13,947 bases of DNA from Candidatus Stahliibacteriota bacterium (GTDB taxonomy: Bacteria > Hydrothermota > Tepidihabitantia > B3-TA06), in assembly GCA_030670165.1 (NCBI GenBank), contig DAOVCF010000026.1:1-13947 (forward strand), in the 5' to 3' direction. This document shows, piece after piece, positions 8,123-13,915 of this stretch (its first letter is position 1; each line of letters opens with the position of its first letter). The position numbers and the translations under genes were made by a program. A model generated the notes under the pieces. That model saw only the letters and a program-made list of their open reading frames with translations, made no database searches and was not told the DNA's origin.

Positions 8123-9948
8123 TGATAATCCATGCGGCAATACTGGGCCGTCCTCTTGATCTACTGCGTTATCGAGGCGATTCTTCGCTTGCCCCGGGTG
8201 ATCTGGTGCGTGTACCTTTGGGAAACACCCGCGTTCCGGCATGTGTGGTTTCGAGGGAAGAGGGGGATGAAGAAGACCTAAGGGAGGTTGAGGAGGTGAT
8301 TGTCCCAAGACTGTTTCCGCAGCAACTCCTTGATTTAGCTGGACATATCTCAAGCCAGCACCTTGGGTTCATGGGCGAGGCGTTGGGCTTGATCCTGCCT
8401 CGAGATATAATGATGCCACCGAAACGCAGGATCAAAGAACCCCGGATCGAAAAAAACCAGAGAAGACTCAAGATGCGGACGGACGAGAGCCGGATACTTC
8501 AGGCGTTCAAGAAATCATCAAAGCCGATGCTCGTGCACTCCCCGGCAGACTACACCGCGCTTCTTGTCGAGCTTATACGCGATGTTATGAGTAGAGGTAA
8601 AGAGGCGCTCCTTATCTTCCCTGACGAACCCGGCCTTGCGCGTTTCTACGAACGAACCTCACCCTATATGCCGCTTGCACTCTATCATTCCGAGATGGGA
8701 CAGGGCGAGCGCAGGAGGATATGGCACGGGGTAAGACAGGGCCTCCTGCCTCTGGTTGCAGGACTGCGCTCCGCTGTGCTTCTGCCGTTTACGAATCCGG
8801 GATTGATCGTGCTCGCGGACGAGGAGTCGGACTCGCACCGCGTGCGCTCGCACCATCTGCACTACAACGCCCGGAACCTGGCTGTTTTCCGTGCAGAAAA
8901 GGAGGGTGCTCGCGTTCTGCTCTTCTCCCATGCCCCCTCCCTTGAGACATCCCATAAGGCACGAAGCGGCAAGCTCTTATGGATAGAACACCGGGTTGCA
9001 CAGCACGGCAAGGCCCTTATTGTCGACATGAAGAAGGATGGGGAAGCAACGATCCTCTCCAAAACCCTGCTTGAGGAGATCAAAGCGGCGAGGGATCAAG
9101 GGATGCAGGCGCTCCTGCTTCTGAATCGCCTGGGGCTGGCCGCAAGGCTCCTGTGCCTTGACTGCGGGCACGTGCCTACCTGCCCCACATGCGACATGCC
9201 GTTCAAGTTCTTAAAAAAAGGCGCGGCTCTGGTGTGTCCTGTCTGCCGTAAGGAAATTCCCGCGCCAGAGCACTGCTCCGAGTGCGGGGGTGCACGCTGG
9301 CAAAACCTGTCATTTGGCCTTGAGAGTCTGGACAGGGAACTTAAGCGATGCTTCCCTCACGATAGACTCTTAAAGATAACCGCCGAGCACAGGCCGATTA
9401 TTGAAGACGCACAGCAAGCGGAGATCATATACGGAACGAGCGCCGTCCTGGAGTACCTGCCTGTGAAGGTTCAGGTGGCGGCGTTGCTCTCCTGGGATGC
9501 GGAGCGAAGCCGGGCAGACTTCAGGGCGGCGGAGCGTGCGTTCCGTAACGTTGCCTACCTGCGAAGGATACTAACGTCGAGCACTCAGAGTCGGCTCGTC
9601 GTCCAGACGTTCAGACCGCGCAATCGGCTTCTTTTGTGGGCGCTTCGGGGGGATTACGAGTCGTTCTTTCAAAGCGAGGTGCGAAGACGCCGGGAACTGG
9701 GGTATCCTCCCTACCGCAGGCTGCTTCTGTTCGAGGCCGGACGCAGAAACGTATGGGATGCGGAAAAGCTTCTGGAGACAATCAAACACGATGGGGCCGA
9801 AGCCTTAGGCCCTTACCGGGGCAGGAGAGGCAGGAGCCGTATTCTGGTGAAGATACGCCGCGACCTTGAACCCGCTGATCTAATAGACGCCCGCACCCTG
9901 CTGCGCTCCGGCTGGCAGGCAGAGGTTGACCCAGTAGAAATACTATAA
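8122..9948 (+). CDS. priA: PriA-like primosomal protein N' lacking helicase ATPase motifs
   Basis: The 608-aa protein follows the PriA layout: an N-terminal DNA-binding domain (about 1-95), a helicase-like region, a zinc-binding insertion and a C-terminal domain ending in the usual place. The zinc site is complete: C345, C348, C354, C357, C372, C375, C385 and C388. Further PriA landmarks include DFRAAERAF (466-474), VVQTF (493-497) and RRRRELGYPPYRRLLLF (521-537). The Walker A stretch, usually GVTGSGKTE, reads about HSPADYTAL here (139-147), with no GKT. The DEEH box is DEES (233-236). SATPSLE is SHAPSLE. The QVAGRAGR motif VI is replaced by about NVAYLRRILTSS (476-487). It probably binds stalled forks and partner proteins without unwinding DNA. 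Actinobacterial PriA is known to lack helicase motifs in a similar way. Its ATG overlaps the tamB stop as TGATG, with no strong SD. Confidence 0.88.
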   Translation: MIIHAAILGRPLDLLRYRGDSSLAPGDLVRVPLGNTRVPACVVSREEGDEEDLREVEEVIVPRLFPQQLLDLAGHISSQHLGFMGEALGLILPRDIMMPPKRRIKEPRIEKNQRRLKMRTDESRILQAFKKSSKPMLVHSPADYTALLVELIRDVMSRGKEALLIFPDEPGLARFYERTSPYMPLALYHSEMGQGERRRIWHGVRQGLLPLVAGLRSAVLLPFTNPGLIVLADEESDSHRVRSHHLHYNARNLAVFRAEKEGARVLLFSHAPSLETSHKARSGKLLWIEHRVAQHGKALIVDMKKDGEATILSKTLLEEIKAARDQGMQALLLLNRLGLAARLLCLDCGHVPTCPTCDMPFKFLKKGAALVCPVCRKEIPAPEHCSECGGARWQNLSFGLESLDRELKRCFPHDRLLKITAEHRPIIEDAQQAEIIYGTSAVLEYLPVKVQVAALLSWDAERSRADFRAAERAFRNVAYLRRILTSSTQSRLVVQTFRPRNRLLLWALRGDYESFFQSEVRRRRELGYPPYRRLLLFEAGRRNVWDAEKLLETIKHDGAEALGPYRGRRGRSRILVKIRRDLEPADLIDARTLLRSGWQAEVDPVEIL

Positions 9949-10022
9949 TCACCCCGGAGGCATCCCTATTCATCTCTAAGATACATGAGTAACTGATATT
10001 GAGTGAACACATTTAGAACAAG

Positions 10023-10046
10023 GAGGCCAGCCTTCAGGCTGGCCTC
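10023..10046. terminator. Perfect 10-bp hairpin between convergent genes, likely terminator
   Basis: Arms GAGGCCAGCC and GGCTGGCCTC enclose a TTCA loop. The hairpin lies 75 bp after the priA-like stop and 22 bp after the stop of the minus-strand gene on the other side, the right place for a shared terminator. Only a short T run (ACTTTT, 10051-10056) follows on the plus strand, and almost none on the minus strand, so intrinsic termination would be modest. The remaining bases of 9949-10067 show no gene. The stem-loop type also resembles the hairpin at 12219-12240. Confidence 0.65.
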
Positions 10047-10067
10047 GTGGACTTTTAGGTGTGGAAA

Positions 10068-10769
10068 TTATTCTTCTTCCCAGCCTTCTTCTATCCTGTC
10101 TTCTCCTACCTTTTCGTATCCGATGAAGAAGTTAATGCCTACGGTGGGTGTGTGGGGGTAGAAGCCGTCTACGTATACGTCATCGTAAGTGCCTTCGGCA
10201 TCCCAGGAAGCGTTGGTCTCAAGCGGGACCAGGTAGCGGGCCTTTGCCTCAAGTCCCACCACTACGCGGCTTTCGAACTTCCAGTAGTAAGCGAGCCCGA
10301 CACCGGCAGCAAGGGAGAAATTATTATAGTCATAAGACCACCCCTCACCGTCGCCGTCTTCGGGTGAGCCGAATCCTGTTCCAATCTCCGCGATCCTGAG
10401 GTGAATGTCATAGTCGCCCATCCCGATAACAGGCCTTAAGCGCAGGTGGTCTGAGAGGTCTATGATGTAGCCGAACTCAGTGAGATTGATCTCGTGGCGG
10501 AACGCTGCCTTGTAGTCACTGCCAGAGGCGGTCTGCCAGGAATAGGAATTCCCTCCGCCGATGGTGAAGTTCCAGAGCCTGAGAATAATCGGGGTGGAAA
10601 GCCCCACCTGGTAAGGGACAATGTTCGGGATGTTGTATGCGGAGAGGGCGTCGTGCATGGGCTTCATGTTGGTCAAGGTAGTCGACACCCCTGGGCCGCC
10701 GTAGATGCCCCACTCAAAACCGAACCCCACGGCTGTCAGTAGGCAAATAACGAGTATGATGCGCTTCAT
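10068..10769 (-). CDS. Secreted Gly/aromatic-rich, probable outer-membrane beta-barrel protein (paralogue of upstream gene)
   Basis: I do not recognise the family. The 233-aa protein starts MKRIILVICLLTAVGFGFEW, a typical signal peptide with cleavage probably near residue 17. The rest alternates hydrophobic and polar residues with many Gly and aromatic residues (VGLSTPIILRLWNFTIGGG, VVVGLEAKARYLVPLE, TPTVGINFFIGYEKVG), as in small outer-membrane barrels. GFGSP (132-136) begins a short acidic/glycine loop, EDGDGEG. The chain ends in an acidic tail with a Trp (RIEEGWEEE), so it lacks the terminal aromatic residue of classical barrel signals. I chose ATG at 10769 because GGAGGAG precedes it by 5 nt; a GTG at 10784 would add five residues that carry that SD. 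The ATG overlaps the upstream stop as ATGA, so the pair is translationally coupled. Gene reality is very likely; the barrel idea is inference. Confidence 0.8.
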   Translation of the reverse strand: MKRIILVICLLTAVGFGFEWGIYGGPGVSTTLTNMKPMHDALSAYNIPNIVPYQVGLSTPIILRLWNFTIGGGNSYSWQTASGSDYKAAFRHEINLTEFGYIIDLSDHLRLRPVIGMGDYDIHLRIAEIGTGFGSPEDGDGEGWSYDYNNFSLAAGVGLAYYWKFESRVVVGLEAKARYLVPLETNASWDAEGTYDDVYVDGFYPHTPTVGINFFIGYEKVGEDRIEEGWEEE

Positions 10770-11530
10770 TTCCACTCCTCCCACTCGTCGTCATTCGTTT
10801 CAACCCGGGAGCTGCCGCCGAAGACGACACCTACGGAGACGAAGGGACCATCCATGTTGAAGCTCACTGCATCCTTATCTATCGAGTAGCCGTGTTCGTC
10901 CCACCAGTCGGATTCATAGATTGGGTAAAGATAGCCGCCCTTTACGTTCAGCCCGGCGAAAGCGGTCTTGCGCTCATTGGCAGGGAAAAGAAGTGTTATC
11001 TCGGCAGCGGCACCTACGTTGACGAATCCCTTACCCACGTCGTAGCTTTCGTCGTCTTCAAAGAACTCGTCGTTATCGGTTCCATCGTCAGTCGGTGATC
11101 CGAAACCGCCGCCTGCGCGGTAACGGCCGATGTGCAGTCCCAAACCGCCGCCTCCTATCTGAATCGCCGGCCCTATCAGGACTATGTCCGCGATGTTGAA
11201 GCGGTAGCCGAACTCGCCGTAGCCCATTCCGTAGCCCATGATGACCTTACAGCTGTCGCCTGCGGCCTCCTTGAAGAAGCCCGCGCCCCAGCCGCCTACC
11301 GAGAAGCCTTCTACAAAGCCTTTACCCTGGCCGCCAATGAGAAACATCGGTCCGGAGAACTCGGGGCCGCGCGAGCCGCCAAAGAAGGTGTCGTTGTAAC
11401 GGGCAAGCTCGGCGTTAAGCCCCTCGAAGCTCGGCATCATCCCTATTACCATCGGGCCGCCGAAACCGCCTGCCTGGACGGCAAACGCCGCCGTTACCAC
11501 CGCCAGTGCGATTACTATGGCACGTTTCAT
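10766..11530 (-). CDS. Secreted Gly-rich, probable outer-membrane protein with acidic loop (paralogue of downstream gene)
   Basis: The family is not recognised. The 254-aa protein has a clear signal peptide (MKRAIVIALAVVTAAFAVQA, cleavage likely after residue 20). A Gly-rich body follows with alternating hydrophobic strands such as FLIGGQGKGFVEGFSVGGWG and IVLIGPAIQIGGGGLGLHIG. GFGSP (142-146) is followed by an Asp/Glu-dense segment (148-164, DDGTDNDEFFEDDESYD) that could bind cations. The C-terminus is acidic and Trp-rich (ETNDDEWEEWK). Several blocks line up with the next gene: a helix-like LNAELARYN versus MHDALSAYN, EFGY followed by a short hydrophobic strand, GFGSP plus the acidic loop, and GLNVKGGYLYPIY versus GLEAKARYLVPLE. 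The two therefore look like an ancient tandem duplication. The SD AAGGAGG sits 6 nt before ATG. I see no convincing promoter hexamers. Confidence 0.8.
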   Translation of the reverse strand: MKRAIVIALAVVTAAFAVQAGGFGGPMVIGMMPSFEGLNAELARYNDTFFGGSRGPEFSGPMFLIGGQGKGFVEGFSVGGWGAGFFKEAAGDSCKVIMGYGMGYGEFGYRFNIADIVLIGPAIQIGGGGLGLHIGRYRAGGGFGSPTDDGTDNDEFFEDDESYDVGKGFVNVGAAAEITLLFPANERKTAFAGLNVKGGYLYPIYESDWWDEHGYSIDKDAVSFNMDGPFVSVGVVFGGSSRVETNDDEWEEWK

Positions 11531-11581
11531 CTTCAGCCTCCTTAAGGGTTTACGTACCTTGATCCAATATCCTTAATCCTT

Positions 11582-11608
11582 AAAGCCTCTCCTCCACCGG
11601 AGGCTTTT
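11582..11608. terminator. Terminator-like hairpin with AAA/TTTT flanks in the leader of the minus-strand pair
   Basis: Arms AAAGCCTC and GAGGCTTT (7-8 bp) enclose a C-rich loop, with a T run on the plus-strand side and A residues on the other. This is the usual shape of a bidirectional intrinsic terminator. No plus-strand gene ends nearby. It may stop leftward transcription arriving from the right, or form part of the 5' leader of the 11530 gene. On the minus strand its AGCCTCC is exactly complementary to GGAGGCT at the ribosome-binding site of that gene. Confidence 0.45.
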
Positions 11609-11709
11609 ATGTGAGGTTAAGACGAATTCTACCACTTAAGGTTGCGAAAGTCAACTGCCCAAAACTGCCATAACTCGTCAGGTTTGAGTGCAACTCGTCG
11701 CAAAAAAGC

Positions 11710-11753
11710 TGGACAAAAGATGGTCAAAAGGTGGACAAAAGTTGGACAAAATG
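11710..11753. repeat. Four tandem copies of an 11-bp unit (consensus TGGACAAAAGN)
   Basis: Copies are 11710-11720, 11721-11731, 11732-11742 and 11743-11753, reading TGGACAAAAGA, TGGTCAAAAGG, TGGACAAAAGT and TGGACAAAATG. They differ at one internal base and in the final positions. The 11-bp period is close to one DNA helical turn, so all copies face the same side. The region is non-coding as far as I can tell. Its role is unknown: iterated protein-binding sites or a simple slippage-derived repeat are both possible. Confidence 0.75.
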
Positions 11754-11787
11754 GGGCGATTTTGGGGTTTTTTGAGGGTTTTTGGGG
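11753..11787 (+). other. Cluster of four G-tracts separated by T-rich loops (potential G-quadruplex)
   Basis: G runs lie at 11753-11756, 11764-11767, 11776-11778 and 11784-11787, with loops of 7, 8 and 5 nt rich in T. The cluster directly follows the 11-bp tandem repeats. It is followed by C-rich tracts (from about 11792), which could instead pair with the G runs as a long imperfect stem. The sequence pattern is plain; folding is inferred. Confidence 0.45.
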
Positions 11788-11791
11788 TGAA

Positions 11792-11887
11792 TCCCCTCCC
11801 CCTTTATCCCCCTTACCCGACGGGGGCACTTCGTCACCAAGGAGGGGGAAAACCCTCACCCCTTCCCTCTCCCAAAGGGAGAGGGAA
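11792..11887. repeat. C/G-rich palindromic repeat pair, REP-like
   Basis: Two adjacent inverted repeats are visible. The first (about 11792-11850) is imperfect: C-tracts such as CCCTCCCCC and CCCCCTTACCC face AAGGAGGGGG. The second (11863-11887) is a perfect 11-bp stem, TTCCCTCTCCC and GGGAGAGGGAA, around AAA. Similar C-rich stem-loops occur as dispersed intergenic repeats in many bacterial genomes. Here they abut the truncated end of the permease remnant, so they may mark the truncation breakpoint. Confidence 0.6.
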
Positions 11888-11893
11888 CAAAGG

Positions 11894-12230
11894 CCCGCGG
11901 TTATCTTCCCGGAAATCCTCTGGTTTGGTACCGGCATCCCGGCCAAGGTGGTGATGGCCGCTTTGATCTGTTTCTTCCCGGTGATAATGAACACCACCAA
12001 GGGTCTTCAGTTCGGCTCGCTCTCCGCCTCCCGCTGGCAGGTGCTCTGGAAGCTGCGCTTCCCCATGGCCCTGCCCTACATTATCATCGCGCTGAGGATT
12101 TCTTCAACTCCTGGCCGCAACCGTACTTGCCTCGCTGGGAAGCATAGCGTTTTTTGGATTTGTATCGTTAATCGAAAAACGTGCCTTGTACTGGCACATA
12201 GGGTGGGGAAGGGGAATCGGGCCGACCTGA
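11894..12230 (+). pseudogene. ABC-transporter permease remnant (NitT/TauT, SsuC/ThiX-like), truncated and frameshifted
   Basis: The frame beginning at 11894 gives IFPEILWFGTGIPAKVVMAA, ICFFPVIMNTTKGLQ, then FGSLSASRWQVLWKL and FPMALPYIIIALRIS. This is the cytoplasmic-loop and transmembrane region of inner-membrane permeases that import nitrate, sulfonate or thiamine-precursor-type solutes. About ten residues normally lie between GLQ and the SLSASRW block and appear deleted near 12010. After about 12100 the frame shifts by one: from 12102 it reads FLQLLAATVLASLGSIAFFG, then FVSLIEKRALYWHIG, the last transmembrane helix, ending at TGA 12228-12230. The segment between the two frames, about 40 residues in intact relatives, is missing. 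The N-terminal half and any start codon are gone, replaced by palindromic repeats. No partner ATPase or binding-protein gene is present. The frame continues past 12100 without a stop, but what it encodes there is not permease-like. Confidence 0.75.
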
Positions 12231-12240
12231 AGGTCGGCCC
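12219..12240. repeat. Perfect 9-bp GC-rich hairpin at the 3' side of the C45-like gene
   Basis: Arms GGGCCGACC and GGTCGGCCC enclose TGAA. It overlaps the stop of the permease remnant and lies about 45 bp downstream of the minus-strand hydrolase stop, so it may end that transcript, although no T run follows it. It pairs with the palindrome at 12258-12279 as a doublet that is mirrored in type at 13642-13689. Confidence 0.6.
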
Positions 12241-12257
12241 TCGGTTATCCGTGCGGC

Positions 12258-12279
12258 CTTTTTGCCTTCGGCAAAAAGA
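12258..12279. repeat. 22-bp palindrome, copy 1 (arms CTTTTTGCC / GGCAAAAAG, loop TTC)
   Basis: The stem is a perfect 9 bp. The same 22 bases occur in reverse complement at 13668-13689. T residues precede and A residues follow the stem, the opposite of an intrinsic terminator, so a dispersed structural repeat fits better than a termination signal. It lies just 5 bp beyond the stop codon of the C45-like gene. Confidence 0.75.
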
Positions 12280-12284
12280 AGCAA

Positions 12285-13535
12285 TCAAAACAGCTCGTCA
12301 AGCTCGTAGTAGGCTACATCCCCCAGAGGATCCCACAAATCTTCTCCGTAGGCAAACCAGAAGTCGCGGTTGTCGGTACGTATGAGAATCTTCATCACCG
12401 ATATAAAGGTGCTAACCGAGTCTTCCAACTGCCACGCACGCTGAGTGGTCACTGCGGGGTTCTCGATCAACGCATTGAGCAGTCTGGAGTAACGGTAGCA
12501 ATAGGCGGGTTCGTACAGCTTGCAGTGATGGTTGGTGGCTATGAGGTGATCCGGAGCGATGTCCGGTTCGTCACTCGGATACCTGATAGCTATCCCCGCG
12601 TTGTTAGCTTCCACCACACAGGGGAGAACCGCATTGCTTCCCAGTGCAGGGCCGGCACAGTGGATGATATGCGTGCCGATGCGGGGATGATCGGCAATGG
12701 CGGCGTAGATGTCCTTTGAATCATGAGTGCCGCCGCCGTTGTAATCCGCGTTCTCAATCCCCTGACGAATAGACCACAATATCGGCCAGAACTTGCCGGA
12801 TTCGTCCTGTAACACGTTGTGGTTGCCCAGGTTGTATGACGCACAAACCCCGTCCTCGGAGACGCCGGACAGGCAGCCTATAAAGAAAGGATAGGCGAAG
12901 GAAACCCAGCCCATCTCCGAATCGTCCTCCGACTGGTAAACAACGATTACCGTATTATCGATGAGAAGTTCGTCGGTGGTCCAGTCCAGGATGCGGCAGT
13001 AGATGAGACCGCCTGCGAGCTGTGGATCGGATTTTGTGGCATCACCCCATGCGGAGAGAGACGAACATTGTATGCTCCCGAGATTGAGCCCGAAAAAATC
13101 GGGTACGAACTGGGCGGTGTAGAGGTCGGTAAGGTCAACTTCCCTGCCCAGGAACTCGCTTGAGGTGGACCAACCGGAGTCGGCGCATACCTGCCTCCAG
13201 CCGTCCAGGAGACCCGCAAGCTCCTCGCCGTAGGGAGTCTGGTTAGGATCAACGCAGTAATCTGTAACGTAGGGCCGAACATTGACCTCGTAATTCTCGG
13301 CCCCGCCAAAGTGGTCGAGAAGATAGTAATCAAACATCTCAAGGAAGTTTCTCCCAAGAAGATAACCCTGGGCATACCCCATATCGTAGTGGGAACCCCA
13401 GACGGTAAGGATGGTCTGACCTGACTTTGTCTCCAGACGGCCTTTTAGCTCCTCTTCCCTGCCGCAAAATATGACAAGATACCCTGCAAGGATGGATAGT
13501 AGCAGGATTGGGACTGAGCGCCGGACTCGTTTCAT
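12285..13535 (-). CDS. Exported C45-like autoproteolytic Ntn hydrolase/acyltransferase family protein
   Basis: The 416-aa protein begins with a basic, then hydrophobic export signal (residues 1-24, MKRVRRSVPILLLSILAGYL...). It continues with VWGSHYDMGYAQGYLLG (45-61), typical of the region before the nucleophile in peptidase C45 / acyl-CoA:6-APA acyltransferase-like and phospholipase-B-like proteins. C157 in IQCSSLSAWGDATK is the likely N-terminal nucleophile exposed by self-cleavage, with RILDW (181-185) matching the conserved RNLDW-type block. Members of this superfamily hydrolyse or transfer amide-linked acyl groups; the substrate here is unknown. C24 (VIFC) could be lipidated, but Phe before the Cys is unlike a standard lipobox. 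The SD GGAGGAG (13538-13544) is 2 nt before ATG, and a sigma70-type promoter lies at 13559-13587. It is a stand-alone transcription unit between two repeat doublets. Confidence 0.82.
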   Translation of the reverse strand: MKRVRRSVPILLLSILAGYLVIFCGREEELKGRLETKSGQTILTVWGSHYDMGYAQGYLLGRNFLEMFDYYLLDHFGGAENYEVNVRPYVTDYCVDPNQTPYGEELAGLLDGWRQVCADSGWSTSSEFLGREVDLTDLYTAQFVPDFFGLNLGSIQCSSLSAWGDATKSDPQLAGGLIYCRILDWTTDELLIDNTVIVVYQSEDDSEMGWVSFAYPFFIGCLSGVSEDGVCASYNLGNHNVLQDESGKFWPILWSIRQGIENADYNGGGTHDSKDIYAAIADHPRIGTHIIHCAGPALGSNAVLPCVVEANNAGIAIRYPSDEPDIAPDHLIATNHHCKLYEPAYCYRYSRLLNALIENPAVTTQRAWQLEDSVSTFISVMKILIRTDNRDFWFAYGEDLWDPLGDVAYYELDELF

Positions 13536-13558
13536 GTCTCCTCCATTGGTTGCAGGTG

Positions 13559-13587
13559 ATTGTATACACTCTATTTGGGGTTGTCAA
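13559..13587 (-). promoter_or_regulatory. Sigma70-type promoter for the C45-like gene
   Basis: On the minus strand TTGACA (13582-13587, perfect -35) is followed by a 17-bp spacer and TACAAT (13559-13564, one mismatch from TATAAT). Transcription would start near 13552, giving a short leader of about 17 nt that contains the GGAGGAG ribosome-binding site. Confidence 0.75.
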
Positions 13588-13641
13588 GCCCACGACGTTC
13601 CTCAAAAATAATCTATTCGAAGGGTATCGGTTTAGATATTA

Positions 13642-13661
13642 AACGGCCTGGAGAGGCCGTT
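13642..13661. repeat. 8-bp GC hairpin upstream of the C45-like gene
   Basis: Arms AACGGCCT and AGGCCGTT enclose GGAG. It is followed after 6 bp by the second copy of the 22-bp palindrome, the same order as at 12219-12279. It could act as a weak plus-strand terminator because a T run occurs at 13670-13674, but nothing obvious is transcribed into it. Confidence 0.55.
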
Positions 13662-13667
13662 CTGCGA

Positions 13668-13689
13668 TCTTTTTGCCGAAGGCAAAAAG
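13668..13689. repeat. 22-bp palindrome, copy 2 (arms CTTTTTGCC / GGCAAAAAG, loop GAA)
   Basis: This is the exact reverse complement of the copy at 12258-12279 over 22 bp. Flanking bases differ, so the repeated unit is the palindrome itself. The two copies bracket the C45-like gene and its promoter. Confidence 0.75.
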
Positions 13690-13700
13690 AGCATATCGAG

Positions 13701-13829
13701 TGTGGATATCTTCGGCTATACGCAGGAGTTAACCGATTCACGGCTCAGATCTACGCGACTTAGGGTTATCCACAAGTTATCAACACGTAATCCACAGGGG
13801 CTGGGTCAATATCTATACATAAATAGTAG
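13701..13829 (+). other. DnaA-box cluster with adjacent AT-rich block: candidate replication-origin element
   Basis: TTATCCACA (13766-13774) is a perfect DnaA box. TTATCAACA (13777-13785) and TAATCCACA (13788-13796) each differ by one base. All three have the same orientation, start exactly 11 bp apart and are separated by 2-nt spacers. A further one-mismatch box lies on the minus strand at 13701-13709 (TGTGGATAT). After the triplet comes a G-rich patch (13797-13805), then a block with 18 of 21 A/T bases (13808-13828) ending in TAGTAG (13824-13829), possibly DnaA-trio-like. No gene is seen. It could be an oriC part or a DnaA-regulated promoter region of a gene beyond the window. Confidence 0.6.
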
Positions 13830-13915
13830 GCGCGTTTGTAGCCTGGTTAAACTGTAGATTTTAACTCGCAACCCGCTCTAATACAGAGAGTTATACTGTT
13901 ACGGGCAATTGACCC
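13803..13915. repeat. 8-bp inverted repeat GGGTCAAT / ATTGACCC, arms 97 bp apart
   Basis: Arms are at 13803-13810 and 13908-13915. The sequence between includes the AT-rich block and a smaller inverted repeat (GTTAAA and TTTAAC near 13846-13866). Apart from these, 13830-13947 shows no gene or RNA that I can recognise. Confidence 0.35.

Noticed and set aside
11700..11900. CRISPR array
   Set aside because: The tandem units are 11 bp with no spacers, and no cas genes are present.
12258..12279. Palindrome as an intrinsic terminator of the C45-like gene
   Set aside because: The T run precedes and the A run follows the GC core on both strands, opposite to terminator order.
11642..12385. 247-aa open frame on the plus strand across the intergenic region
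   Set aside because: Only its middle part is permease-like. The start lies in repeats and the end runs antisense into the C45-like gene, so it is treated as a pseudogene remnant, not a gene.
13560..13763. 67-aa plus-strand frame upstream of the C45-like gene
   Set aside because: It spans the promoter, hairpin and palindrome, has no ribosome-binding site and shows no recognisable protein features.
13840..13900. Possible small structured RNA or tRNA in the right-hand gap
   Set aside because: Short inverted repeats exist, but no cloverleaf, T-loop consensus or conserved RNA motif could be found.
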